Origin: Azadirachta indica
Taxonomy: Eukaryota > Streptophyta > Magnoliopsida > Sapindales > Meliaceae
NCBI GenBank assembly: GCA_022749755.1
Contig: CM040451.1
Location: 12,351,871 to 12,415,870 of the forward strand
Direction: 5' to 3'
Length of the DNA stretch: 64,000 nucleotides
Shown: positions 11,469 through 24,105 of the stretch, piece after piece
Layout: every line of letters begins with the position of its first letter
How positions within the stretch are numbered: position 1 is the first letter of the stretch
Translations under genes and position numbers: made by a program
Notes under the pieces: model-generated
What the model saw: the letters and a program-made list of their open reading frames with translations, nothing else
Told to the model about the DNA's origin: nothing
Databases searched by the model: none

Positions 11469-13776
11469 ATGGAAGTCTTTTGCAGATTGCTGCTTCTGTC
11501 ATCGCTTATTGTGCTTGTGCAATCTACATGCAACAGTACGGACCGAGAATTGGTTTCAAAAGCTTTCAGTTCGGTATCAAACTTCAACGTCTCTTGGCTC
11601 AAACCAGTTGATGATCTCAACTGTTCAAATCCTAAAATAAAGGAGTTGAAGCTTTCGTCGAAAAATCTCAGCGGGATCATATCATGGAAGTTTCTGAGGA
11701 ACATGTCGCAATTGCATACCATCGATCTCTCCAACAATTCTCTCCAAGGCTCTGTACCAGGTTGGTTTTGGTCTATTCAAAGTTTAACTCAGGTCAATCT
11801 TTCCAAGAATAGATTTGGAGGGACCATCGGTTTTGAACCGTCCTCGGTAAATGGTACACCTTCGTCGGTTCAGGTTCTCAATCTCTCAACTAATAGGTTT
11901 ACCAATTTGGTTAAACTCTCTGGATTTTCCAAGGTTAAATTTCTTGATATTTCTCACAATGATTTGAGAACTTTGCCATCTGGGTTTGCTAATCTCACAA
12001 AGTTAGAGCATCTTGACATTTCAAGCTGCAAAATTGCAGGCAGTATAAAGCCCATTTCGTCTCTTCACTCGTTGAAATATTTAGATGTATCCAACAACTC
12101 CATGAACGGTACCTTCCCTTCTGATTTTCCCGCACTTGCTGGTCTCAAATTCTTGAACGTTTCTTTAAACAAATTCACAGGTTTCGTTGGCCATGAGCAG
12201 TGCCAAAAATTTGGGAAATCTGCTTTTATTCGTGGCGGAAGATTCGTCTTCAATACTACAAAAACTCATAGCCATCACATTATGGCTCAGCCAAGAACCC
12301 CACCTCACAAAATCGTCCGAAAACACAAACCCGTACGAAAACACCACAAAATCCATGAACACAAATCAAAAGCTAAAGCTTTGCTTATTGGTTTATCAAG
12401 TGCATCAGCTTTTCTTCTTGTTTCTGGAATTGGTTTTATCTTTTGCATGCATAGAAGAAGGAAAGTATTGGCTAGAAGAAACAAATGGGCAATCTCCAAA
12501 CCGGTTCCACAAGTGCCCTTCAAGATGGAGAAATCAGGACCGTTCTCTTTCGAAACCGAGTCAGGTACGTCCTGGGTAGCAGACATCAAGGAACCAACAT
12601 CAGCTCCAGTGATCATGTGTTCTAAGCCGTTGATGAACCTGACATTCAAAGACCTGATTGTTGCCACATCACACTTCGGCAAAGAGTCATTGCTCGCTGA
12701 GGGGAGATGTGGGCCTGTCTACAGAGCCGTCCTCTCAGGTGAACTCCACGTGGCAATCAAAGTGTTAGAAAATGCCAAAGACATTGCATATGATGACGCT
12801 GTGGCTATGTTCGATGAGCTTTCCAGGCTTAAACATCCTAACCTGTTGCCTCTCGCCGGTTACTGTATAGCAGGTACTGTACCAAATGGTATCTCTTCAT
12901 TTTTTCTTGTTTCAGAAATTTGCAGTGCCTTGAACCACCGTCATAAATACGTTCACGGGTAAAAGTTCAAAGCTTTAACTGGTGTCGTACTCCGTAGACT
13001 TCTGTGTTAAATACAAGATATCGTTATTACACCGTATACATATTCGTGTGCATTTTTCGTGCTTAAATTTTGAAATTTTGCGTATTTTGAAAAGAAAAAA
13101 TTGTCTTATTTATTATTATTGTTGTTTGTTGTGTCGTTTAGGGAAGGAAAAGCTAGTTCTCTACGAGTTCGTGGTGAACGGCGACTTGCACCGGTGGCTG
13201 CACGAGCTGCCCACCGGAGAGCCCAACGTGGAGGACTGGAGCACCGACACGTGGGAGCATCTCAATGCCAATGGTTCTCAACCCTCCCCGGAAAAAACAA
13301 ACTGGCTAACGCGCCACCGGATTGCCATTGGCGTAGCCCGTGGACTGTCCTACCTCCACCACGTGGGCTCCACACATGGCCACCTCGTCGCCTCCAACAT
13401 TCTCCTGGCGGAAAACTTGGAGCCGAAAATCGCCGATTTCGGGCTCCGAAAAATCGGACCTAAGAAAGTTGGAGAACGAAATGAAAATGTCAAATGTAGC
13501 CCCGAGTCTGACGTGTATAGTTTCGGTGTCGTTTTGATGGGGCTGTTGACTGGAAAGCAAGGAACAGAGGAGTCTGTTACATGGGTTAGGAAGTTGGTTA
13601 AGGACGGAGCCGGAAGTGACGCTCTTGATTTTAGATTGAAACTCGGCGGTGGTGACTCAGTGAGTGAAATGGTGGAGAGTCTCCGAGTTGGATACTTATG
13701 TACTGCTGACTCACCCGGAAAACGGCCCACCATGCAGCAAGTTCTTGGTTTATTGAAAGACATACGTCGTCCGTAG
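11469..13776 (+). CDS. MEE62: LRR receptor-like kinase, MEE62-like, atypical catalytic loop
   Basis: Two exons, 11469-12873 and 13142-13776, joined in frame with a GT-AG intron after the first base of a Gly codon; product 679 aa. A signal peptide (residues 1-19) is followed by a short LRR ectodomain with many N-glycosylation sites (to about 240), a His/Lys-rich juxtamembrane stretch, one membrane segment at about 303-325 and a kinase-like domain from about 395 to the end. The lysine of VAIKVL and the metal-binding DFG (about 567) are present. The catalytic loop reads THGHLVASN, so the HRD Asp is replaced, and the glycine loop reads [10 protein letters not shown]. This suggests a pseudokinase or weak kinase. 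The architecture and intron match Arabidopsis MEE62 (LRR family, embryo-arrest locus) as I know it, and the CIPK neighbours support this. Confidence 0.85.
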
Positions 13777-16609
13777 ACTTTGAGTTAGAATTATGAGTTA
13801 AACTGAGCTGACTCCTGCGGTGAACTTAACGGTGGTGATTTTTTCATTTGACGGAGTCAAACTTGAGTTATATTTTTCCGTGGGACCATATCTTGTTGTC
13901 TCTCTCTCTCTCCCTCTCTCTCTCTTATTGTTAGATTAATTTTTATTTTTCATTCTTAAATTATGAATTGTTTACAGCTTTTGTGATGTATAGATAAAAT
14001 TAAAAAGGAAAAGAAAAGGATTAAAATAGATTAAAGAAAAAGGTCGACAAAAAGAAGTGGGGTAAGGTAAGTAAGGTGATGGGTGTGAATAGAAGAAGTT
14101 GTCTTTTTCTGGTGGACAGAGAATCCCACTTATTGCTTGTCTCTTCTAAGAAGGTTTACCCATCATCACTTTAACTTACTTTCTGTTTCTTTATTTTTTT
14201 TTTTCTTTATTTATTTTGTTTTATTTGCTTTCTTTTTAAATTTTCTCTTTATTTACGGATAATTTTAATATATTCCTCTCATTTTGCAAAAGTTAGAAAA
14301 AGAGGGACCCATACACTAAATTTTTTTTTTTTTAATTAGTGCTTTTGGGCCGCCATGTCAGCCCTAGTCAATTTTGACACGAATTAGATTGTTTCTCCAA
14401 AATTTGTATTTTGATTTTATATTATTTCATAGTAAATGTCAGTTCATTAGTTGTTGCATGGGTTTTATAGGAAGTAATGTCACTTTCTTTTGGATTGATG
14501 GCAACCCAATTGCTCTCGTCTCACTCGTCTGAAGCTTGAAAGGTGAAAAGTTGTTTGGAATTACATGCAAAGCAGAAAAGAAAAGAAAGCTAAATCAAAT
14601 TGATGAGTATAAATAATCAGAATTGGATTGTTCCTTTGCGTGTCTATCTTGATAATACAATGGAAAGTGACATAGACCTCTTTTCACTTTGTGGTTAACC
14701 AATCTATATGAGATTTTGAAATTTTTATTGGATTATGTATTTTACACTTCCTTTTTGAAATCACAAAATCAACACAATACGTGCGGGTAAAAAGAATCGG
14801 GTTGATCTTGACTCCTATAAAATTATGGTTATAGAGTGACATAAAACTCGATCTTAAATGCATTTTAAATTGGATTGAGTTTTTATTTTTAAAATTCGAT
14901 ATAAGTTTGAGCAAACTCCTAAGCCTGCGTTAGATTTATAAAACTCCACTAAAACTCGAAAATTTTACTTTCAAGTCTAAATTTTAAATCTGAGCAGATT
15001 TAATATGCATATAACCAGGACTTAAACACCCATATTTAAATTAATTTATCTAAGTTTAAGTCAAGATTTTATAAACTTGGTTCAAATTCGAAAAATTGTC
15101 CTCCCTAATCTCAATTTATGGTGAAATTAAGATTTTAGTTTATTGGAATTAATTTAAATACTAATAAAATATAATTTTGAAAAACAACAAATATTTTGAT
15201 GATAGGTAATGGTGATTACACTCAAACTTTGTTAATTGTCTTATTGGAAATCTAAATGAATGTAAAATTAAATGATTATGAATAACATGAGAAATAAATT
15301 TTATAAAGACATTTTAATTCATTGTAATTAAAAAATTTATGGAGCTTTTAAATTTTAATATTAAATTAAACATTTTAACTTATTTAACACTAGTTATTAA
15401 GTTTTTAATGATAAGTTAGAAAACAAATACCTCCAAAAGAAATGAAACTAAACTATATTTAAACTTCAAATTAAAAACACAAATAGGTACTAAGCCACGT
15501 ATTTTGATATTGACATTATCAAAATCTGTTATTTATTAGATAAATAAGTAAACTAGTACATACAACATATGATAGTATTAAAAATTAACATTAATAAACA
15601 ACTTATTTTTAATTGTATTTTACATAAACAAAGAAATTAAAGAAACAAGAGAAAACTAAGACTAAAAATTTTAAAACCTAAAAATTAAGATGTTTATCTA
15701 ATGTTTCATCTTAATCTTTGTTTAGTACTATCACAAAATGAAAGTTAATTCTCATGAGATAAAAATTCTAAATGTTAAAAATTAATAAAAAAAAAGGTGA
15801 GTAAATCCCACAAAAAGTTAAGTTGGCATCATTAAATATTTTTCATTTTTATTTTTAAAGTCAAATCGTAGCCCTCAATACCAAACAAAATTTTAAGTTT
15901 TAGTGCTTGCTTATTGTTTAATATGAAGTTTGAATATAATTTTAATTTCAATTATTCACATATTTTAAAGATATTTATTTTCAACTTAATACTAAAAACT
16001 TTGTAATTAGGTATGAATAAAATAGGTTAAAATTTTTAACTTAATATTAAAATCCGAAACCTCAAACACTTTTAAGATATTTTTAATATAAATAAAAAAT
16101 AAAAAATTATTTAAAATCATTCATATTTATATAATAAATTTATTCAAATTTTAGATTAAAAAAAAGGAACACTTCCTTCTCAGGATGCTCCACCTTACTC
16201 TGTGTAAGAAAGAACCTCTCAATAAAAGAGAGTGTTCTTAGTATTAACCGTTAAATTCACCCTTTGCTATTGGCAGATAATCCCATTGCTTCCAACTGGA
16301 ATTTGTTTAACAGATTGGGTTATCATTAAATAAAAGTAGGGGTGAATTCAGCATTTCCCTAACCAAAACAAAAACACCTCGGGCCTTAAGCCCAACTCGA
16401 ATTTGTGAAACAGACAACGATAGAACCGCCCGCCAACTGTCTGCAACCCGATTCCATTACCAAACCTCTCGCTCCATCTCTCTGTCGGAATAAAATCTCC
16501 TAATTTTTTATTTGAATGAGCGAACTCCTCCGCTCTAAATCGAACAGAACGAACCAAATATACTCAAATTCGACCCTCAGATATCACGATTAACGAAACC
16601 CTAGATTCG
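13777..16609. other. AT-rich intergenic region
   Basis: No gene is supported. A CT-rich microsatellite (about 13899-13926) lies just after the MEE62-like gene. From about 14.7 to 16.2 kb the sequence is very AT-rich with many short A/T runs. It may be old transposon debris, but no terminal repeats or coding motifs could be recognised. Confidence 0.5.
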
Positions 16610-19600
16610 ATGGCGTCGAAGAAGAAACAATCAGAAGGAATCGCGCTGCTTTCTATGTACAATGACGACGAAGACGACGAGGAAATGGAAGACCTCGAGG
16701 AAGAACAACAGCAACACCAACAGGACGACGAAGATGTTAGAGAGGCGGAAAATTTAGAAGAAGATTCGAGAATGAACGAAGGTGATGATGTGGTTGCTGC
16801 CAACGGGACTTCGACGCCGCAGCAGCAGCCCCAGGTTTCGTTCATATCTCCGAAGCAGAACGTGACGCCTCCGGATTCGAGGAGGAGTGGCAGAGGGAGG
16901 TTTACTATCGTGGACTACGGTCATGATGAAGTTGCCATGTCCCCTGAGCATGAGGTACTGTGCAAAGATTGAATTTTTTCCTGACATATTTATTTATTTA
17001 TTTTATTTATCGATGTTATAGTTGGGATTGGGAGTCTTGCGAGTAGCTGCTGCACATTTTGTCATATACTTCTGAAAATTTGTATGTAATCTTTATGAAA
17101 ATGTGTTGTAAAGAATTTCTCTTTGACCATTTTTTATGAAAAGACAATTCTTGCTCGTTATAATTCTCTTAGCTTTTTGGGAAGATCACCTCGGATGGAG
17201 TGTGAAAATTTCCACTTGATGTTGATTCTTGTTTTGTTGGATTTTTATTTGATGAAAAGGTTCAACTCATGTTTCTCGTGATTCTTTGTTTTTGGTGCTG
17301 TATAATTGCAGGAAGGGGAAATCAACCTTCAAAATGATAATGGTATGTATGGCTTCAATTTGAGCAATGTATATATACTTTGTCTCATTAATACCAGATA
17401 TTGATCTCAATTCATTAACCTTGTATATATTTACTGTGGTGGTACACTGTTTTAATACTGATTATGGTAGTGTTTAGCTTACTTGATCTTAATGCATTTG
17501 TAGCAGATGATGTCCAAGAAAGAACACCTCTGGGATCTGTTCAGGTTGTGACACCTAATGTTCAAAGAACTCCTCAAGCAACTGAGCATTCAGAACAATC
17601 ACAACCTGATCCTATGGGTTATACAACGATGGAATCAGAAACTGCAGTTACTGAGGGCACTGCTGAGGTTACTGAAGAAGCAGTTGATCCATTGGATAAG
17701 TTTCTTCCTCCACCACCACATGTCAGATGTTCAGAGGAGCTACAAGTAAGTAGTGTTTGTGTCTATTATCACTGCTTTGCTCTGCATGTTTCACTTTTTA
17801 TGATAAGCATGGACTTTCATGATGTTTTTTAGAATCCGATAACTATAATCTATGAAATTTTTGTCAAATGTATCGTAGGCTGTTGGTTGTTATTTGGTCT
17901 GTTTGAGGAAGTTTGAGGCAGTTGTTTAGAAGGTTATGTGGCATAAATCTTTTACCAAGATAAATAGTATAAATTTTATGGCTTAATACTTCTAGGAAGA
18001 TTTGAAATGGAATGCATTTGTGGTTTTGTTGATAATTTCCATAACAGAATACTTGAAATTCTTTGTGATACTTCTAATTTACAAATAAATTGATCGCAAG
18101 GAAAAATTTCGTTATCATTGAGCATGGATACTTTTTAACGGAATATGTCTTTACTTTCTCTTTACTTTTATGGTGAGACTGAAAGAGAGTCAGTTTGAGG
18201 CCAGTGTGCACCATTTGTAAAGCTAGTCATCATTGGGAGCTGTTCCAATTGTCTCAATGTGGCTCATGACATAGGCTATTTGGTTAACTAAATGACCTTC
18301 TGCACAGGTATACAACTTTGACTTGAAATAGGAAACAGTTGGTGGAAAATATTCAGTAATGTGGACCTCTAGGGTGTGCCAAAGTGGAATTTGTTTTTCC
18401 GAAAAATTTAGATTCAATTTTAATGCATTTTATTTGTTAAAGACCATACCTTGTGCTGTATGTGGGTAAAATTGGTAGCATGACACAGAAATTTTGGCAT
18501 TTGCTGCATTGCTACAGGGCTTCCTTTGGGTAATGCATTTTATTTTTTTGCGCTTGCATGCATAGCAGCAGCCACTTAAGTAGAGATTGGCTATGTTATT
18601 GGCTGTACCATTTAGTTTTGTTTGTTTTCTTTCTAATATCATTGTTAATGGCCACTCTTTGTATTTTGTTGTCTTTTGTGACACATGAAATCAGTTTGGA
18701 ATAGTACAATGTGAAAATAATCTGAACGATATGGCTCTTGAAATTAGCACATTTTACTACGTGTTGACATTCCTTTCCTTTCTGTAATTGCTGCAGAGAA
18801 AAATAGATAAATTTCTAGGTTTAAAGAGAATTGGAAAAAGCTTCAATGCAGAAGTGCGCAATAGGAAAGATTATCGGAACCCGGACTTTTTGCTCCATGC
18901 TGTGAGGTATCAAGATATTGATCAGATAGGGTCTTGCTTCAGTAAAGATGTGTTTGACCCACATGGATATGACCCAAGTGACTACTATGATGAAATAGGT
19001 TAATAAAAGTTCCTTCTACAAATCTCTTGTACTCTCTTCCTCTCTTGCCCACACTCTCCTTTGTGTGTGTGTGTGTGTGTGTGGGGGGGGGGGACACGAG
19101 TTATTTAGACATTTTTTATCTACTGTTGTGCTGTTGAAAGTCTATCCTTTTGTTTTTGTAGAAACTAGAAAAAATTTTCTTATTAAGCTGCTTAAAATGT
19201 GCCATTTTTGGTCATTTTGCACAGTTTTTGAATATTGTTTCAATGAATTTTTTGAACTTCTTTTTATCAAGGAAACCATTAATGTTGTATGGTCTGCAGC
19301 AAAATTGATAGATTTATTTGCTTCTTATAATTAAATCTTTCATGAGTAGAAACTTTGCTATTGAATATTATCTGCAGACTCAGTTTCTTCAGCACTAGTA
19401 TTATATTTTCTGCAACCAAATGTCTTACAAATATTTTCCTTTATTTTGAAAATAATATTTGCTTGGCTGGACTTGGCAATCCATTGATTTGCCTAGTTGT
19501 GAGTCATCTATTGTGCACTTCATTAACTGCGAACTTATTCTTGTCACATGAATATCCTTGTCAATTGTTTTTATTCATAAAGTTAAACTGGTAGCCATTA

Positions 19601-20636
19601 GCATCATATTTTATATGTTTGGCAAACATTTTCCTGTGAGTTACATTATTATATTTTCTATTGCAGAAGCTGACATGAGGCGCGAAAGGGAAAGAAAGGA
19701 TCAAGAAAATAAAAAGAACCAGAAGGTTGATTTTGTTCCAGGAGGAGTCCAACCTGGAATAATTGCTGGTGCTCAAAAACCTAACATACCTATTCGAGGT
19801 GGAAGATTATTTTGAGGAGATCTGTTCTAAGTGTATGAATAACTTAAATAATAGTGTTCTTAAATTGAGTCACTGTGCAGGTGTCTCAGCAGCAGTGGCT
19901 GGTGGTTTGCAGTCTGTGCCGATGGCAATTGATGCTGTTGCTAGGGATGGTAGACAAAACAAGAAATCAAAATGGGATAGGGTTCTCATCTGGGCATACA
20001 GCTTATATTTGATCCTAGCAAGTTGTTAGGTTGTCACTAATTACCATTTTTATTGGTCTATGCACTTTCAGGTGGATGGAGATCGTAGAAATCCTTTACC
20101 TTCTGTTGGGCAGGATTCTCTATCTGCAGTTGGGGCTCATGCAGCAATCCTATCTGCTGCCAATGCTGGTGCTGGATACACTGCTTTTGCGTAAGTTTTT
20201 CTTGGAACATGTATTCTTAATATACACTCTGTTACAAGTAGATTTTGTTTAGTGAGCCCAGGTTTGATTATTTCATAGTTGAGATGATACCAGACAAATC
20301 TTGAGCTGGTTCTGAGAGAGATATGTATGCGCTCATCATGAAAACTGCTGCTTTCACACTGCAGCAAACTATGAATGGACGTAAGCCTTTGGATGGGTAC
20401 TTTATAAATTACAATTTGTACATGTTTGCCGTTACAGTTCCCTACTTTTTTATATTTAAAAATTGATATTCTTGGAATATTTGGTGCCATGGGCAGTTTA
20501 AGTCCTTGCAGCTAAATTCTGAAAGGACGCTCGTGCTTAATGTTCTGTTTCACTTTTCTGAAATGACAGGCAGCAAAGAAGGCGAGAGGCAGAAGAAAGA
20601 AGGTCCAGTGAAAGAAAGTTGGAGAAAAGATCTTGA
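16610..20636 (+). CDS. SAP30-binding protein / HCNGP-like nuclear regulator
   Basis: Eight exons give one open frame of 411 aa: 16610-16954, 17312-17342, 17507-17745, 18797-18998, 19667-19798, 19881-19981, 20072-20190 and 20570-20636. All junctions are GT-AG and phases match. The N-terminus (about 1-60) is very acidic with Asp/Glu and Gln runs. The HCNGP/SAP30BP domain is encoded by exons 4 and 5: it has the RNPDFLLHAV segment and the FDPHGYDPSDYY motif, then a charged helix (RRERERKDQENKK) leading into VDFVPGG. The C-terminus is Arg/Glu-rich and lysine-rich, like a nuclear signal. In animals the family binds the SAP30 corepressor and acts in splicing of short introns; in plants its role is little studied. 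The third exon has a tandem NAGNAG acceptor. Confidence 0.9.
19062..19093. repeat. (TG)n followed by G-run, intronic
   Basis: A TG dinucleotide run passes into about ten consecutive G residues within intron 4 of the SAP30BP-like gene, shortly after the exon ending at 18998. Confidence 0.85.
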
Positions 20637-21515
20637 GCCACTGTTATCCAACCAGCAGAGAGTACTTCGGCACCCTTTTGAAAGACGGGATTAAACAGCT
20701 TCGGACATCCATGTTCAGATTTTGCTCACTTTCCCGGTTTGCTGAATCCTCAATGTGAAAATTGTACCAAATTGTGTACGAGATAGCTCACATCATCCAT
20801 TTTCAGTTTCATAGTCAATGTGATATAGCTGCACTCTGTTCTCCATCACTCTGCATCTGATCAAAGATGGTGTTGAAATTAATTTTTGTATGTACTATTC
20901 ACAGCTGTTTCCCAACTTAATAACTATTAACGGCCTGTAGCATAGAAGAAAGTTTGCGTCCTCTTATGGCTTTTCAGTTTTTGATAGAGGTTATTTGTGT
21001 TGAAAAAATTGGAAGCTGCTTGCTTTCCAGCTTGTACAACGTTGACCCTTATCTTCTTGATAAAAGCAAAACTGCCATGCAACACGCATACTTAGCAAGG
21101 GAGATTGGTCATCACAAAGTGATACTTTTTCATAGCTTCTTTTAGCATGCAGGCATTCATCGATCTCATCTTTGTTTCCTCCCTCGAAGTCAAGATCCTG
21201 CCTTTATAATGTACGCATATTCCAATCTTTGGCCGAAAGGAATGACATGATTGAAAAAGAAGTCAAGGACCCACGTTGTCATGTCACACACATCCTACTG
21301 CTCGTAAAATTATCGTCCCTTCTTGGACGGAATCTAATCTAACGTCATAATCTATGGAGTCATTCTTCCTTTTGCCAAGGCATTAAAGGTATCAGCAGTC
21401 ACCCGACAAAATCATTCCCTCTCCACGACGACTAATATTTATTTTTATTTCTTTCTTTATGCTTTAACACAAAATTTAAAATTATTAAATAAAAAAATAA
21501 ATAATTATTAAACAT
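20637..21515. other. Spacer between SAP30BP-like gene and tRNA-Leu
   Basis: Holds the 3' UTR of the upstream gene and about 0.5 kb without recognisable features. Nothing coding is supported. Confidence 0.5.
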
Positions 21516-21522
21516 GTTGAGA

Positions 21523-21555
<33 letters not shown>

Positions 21556-21595
21556 ACCTTAATCTGGCGCCTTAGACCAACTCGGCCATCTCAAC
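21516..21595 (-). tRNA. tRNA-Leu (anticodon AAG)
   Basis: An 80-nt minus-strand sequence folds as a class II tRNA. The acceptor arms GTTGAGA and TCTCAAC pair perfectly. The D arm contains GAGTTGGTCTAAGGC, the anticodon stem CCAGA/TCTGG encloses the loop TTAAGGT (anticodon AAG), an extended variable arm follows as expected for leucine, and the T arm carries GGTTCAAATCC. No intron is present. It reads CTT leucine codons after A34-to-inosine modification. An A/T-rich flank surrounds it. Confidence 0.96.
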
Positions 21596-22273
21596 GTGGA
21601 TACTTTTTGATGTTAATGTTACATAATTCTGTTTGTGCTACGTTTGAGTGAAAATCAGCCTGAGTATATATATATTTTTAATTGTTGATAGGTCTAAAAA
21701 TAATGCTAAAGGAATACACCTTGCCGTATTTTTGTTTTTATTTTTATTTATTTTACTTTTTTTTTTTTGAAAAATAAAGGTATGACAATCACTTTCAGTG
21801 GTTTTTTGCCTTTTTAGATAAAAAATTGTTGGTACAGAGCAGTTACAATATATCCCAACCTCTTCTTAAGGCTAATCTTGTATAAGTTTGATACTGTGTT
21901 TTTTTTTTTTTTTTTCTTCTTCTCCCTTTTACACCAAAAAAATAAATAAAAAATCAACATCTGCCCAATGAGGCCAGATCCAATTGAATGGTTTACTTTC
22001 CCATTGTTCAAAAATGCATCAACAAAAAGGTTAAAATAGTTATATGCTGGTTTCAAATAATTGCATATATCTAATCAAATTGCATTCTTCCTATTTTACG
22101 TTAAAAAAATTACAAAAATAGTATTTCCCCATCGGCCGTATATTACTGCGGTGAAAATGATGCAACATAGGAAAAGTTACATCATCTCGATCCCTGAGCA
22201 TAATTAATACGCTGTTTTTTTTTTTTTTAAATTTTTTAAAAGACAAAAAAAGGTCAGTTTTTTCTTTTGTGTG

Positions 22274-22293
22274 TATATATATATATATATATA
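22274..22293. repeat. (TA)n microsatellite
   Basis: About ten uninterrupted TA units, preceded by two GT units. Confidence 0.88.
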
Positions 22294-23838
22294 CATTGGG
22301 TACGCTAATTTATTTAAAACAATTTTTTGAAAGTTGGTTGGTCAGTTATCTGTCCGGCCAGGTGGGTCGTCTGTCCCGGACAGAACCGTAAATTACGTAA
22401 ACATTGCTGCCACTGCAGGGAAAAAGCTAAAATTTGAGACCTAACTAATAAATAAATAAATTAAAAAAAAATATGCTCAAATTCCTATGCTACTTGTGTC
22501 CTTTGCATCCAAATAAGAGACGTTAGAAAATCGTATGCTGTGTCACTGTTCCTTCACACGTTGGGGCCGAGTCACCCCTTCTCTTTATTTATTCTGATTT
22601 TAACCACACATCAAGTACACCCTCTCACATAAAACAAATAAAATATTTTTCAAAAACAATTCCATGCAACACCACTTTAGCCCCTCTCTCACATTTTCTT
22701 TTTATTCGAATTTTTATTTTTCTTCATTTTCAAAAGTTAATTTAAATTGACGTGGAATTTGTCAACGGTCAAGAGTTAAAGAGAGGAATTTGTATTTACT
22801 ACACAATAATCATTCACTTTCTGCTCCCAAAATGTTAATCTACGTACGTACACTGTATTTAGTTAGTTATCCAGAACAATTATCAAAAAAGTATGCTCTA
22901 GGTCCCCCGGTTAACTCTACATATCAAGCAGGATCGACGGTGATGATCCCACCGCAATCATAAATCATACAAGAAAGTGAAAAGATTGGGCTTAGTCCGT
23001 CTGGAGATCCCCGGGCACTTGATGTCGTATGGATGGTTCAGATGACACTAGAAAACCAAAAAGTATTTTGTAATACTTTTTTAAAATCTTTTTCTTCTTA
23101 AATTTTATTTTATATCAAATTAAATACTATCTCGAATTTTACTAATTGACCCATTGTAATAATTATATATATATATATATAGGCTACAGTCTTTATAATT
23201 TGACCATCATTTACTCTCTTTTTGACTGAAAGAGAATGTTCTGTGAATACGAATAGGCTGTTAGATAAAAGATAAGTTATAAATTTAAATATTTTGAATT
23301 TCATTTGAGAGACCATATCTAAATTATCTTCTATTACTTAAACAATTATTATCTATATATATAATTTTTTATTTTTTTTAAAATTAATGCACCCATAGCC
23401 CACGATTTTTTTTTCCTTAATTAGGTAAATATGAAAGTCATTAATCAATTCAAGAATCAAAATAGAAAGCATTTTCCCAGCTTAAGAAAAATAAATTGTT
23501 TTTATTTTCCAAGAATAAAAACACCCGTTTTTATTTCCTGTAAAAAGAAACGCTTTATATTCCATGTTTGGTAAATGAATCAGAGAAGTATTAAAGGAAG
23601 TTGAGTTGTAAAATTCATTAGGAACAGTGGGGAAGGCAACGGTAACATTCAGTTTGGAAGTTCCTTAAGGGGCAATTTCGGTATATTAAAAAGGTTAACG
23701 GCAACTTTACTATAAAATCTAAAGTCGATAGCGATGAAACTCTACAAAGTGATGCTTAGTGGGCGGCAACAGCCTAATCTCACATTGCTTTGCTTTTGGC
23801 TTTCTCTCTTCATAAGCAGTGTCAAATCTTCCCCTTCC

Positions 23839-23839
<1 letters not shown>

Positions 23840-23873
<34 letters not shown>
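23840..23873. repeat. Poly(C) tract, 34 nt
   Basis: Thirty-four consecutive C residues on the plus strand, 233 bp before the transporter start codon, inside a CT-rich region. Such tracts can form G-quadruplex or i-motif structures, and their length is prone to sequencing and assembly error. Confidence 0.9.
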
Positions 23874-24105
23874 ACCACACCTCTCTCTTAGACTTTATTT
23901 CAGTCTTTTTCTCTCTTCTTTTCATTATCATTGAATCCTTTATTTCTCTCTTTTTCTCAGTCTTCTGTCTTTTATTGCATTAGTTACGTAGAAACTTTGG
24001 GAGTCTCTCCTCTCTCTTTGTTCCTTTTTTCTCTGTGTATCAATTCTTTGATTCATCTGGTAGATACCCATTTGAGTTTAGGAGCTAAAGAAGAGTTGTG
24101 AAGCT

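Larger units (their letters stand above)
21596..24105. other. Intergenic, upstream of nucleobase transporter
   Basis: No gene is supported. It contains an (AT)n microsatellite, several poly(T) runs and, near its right end, pyrimidine-rich sequence probably belonging to the promoter and 5' leader of the transporter gene. Confidence 0.5.

Noticed and set aside
13101..13763. Several open frames on both strands over the second exon of the MEE62-like gene
   Set aside because: They overlap a confident kinase exon in other frames; the local GC-rich composition removes stop codons by chance.
14700..16200. AT-rich block considered as a decayed transposon
   Set aside because: No terminal repeats, target-site duplication or coding motif could be seen, so no element is claimed.
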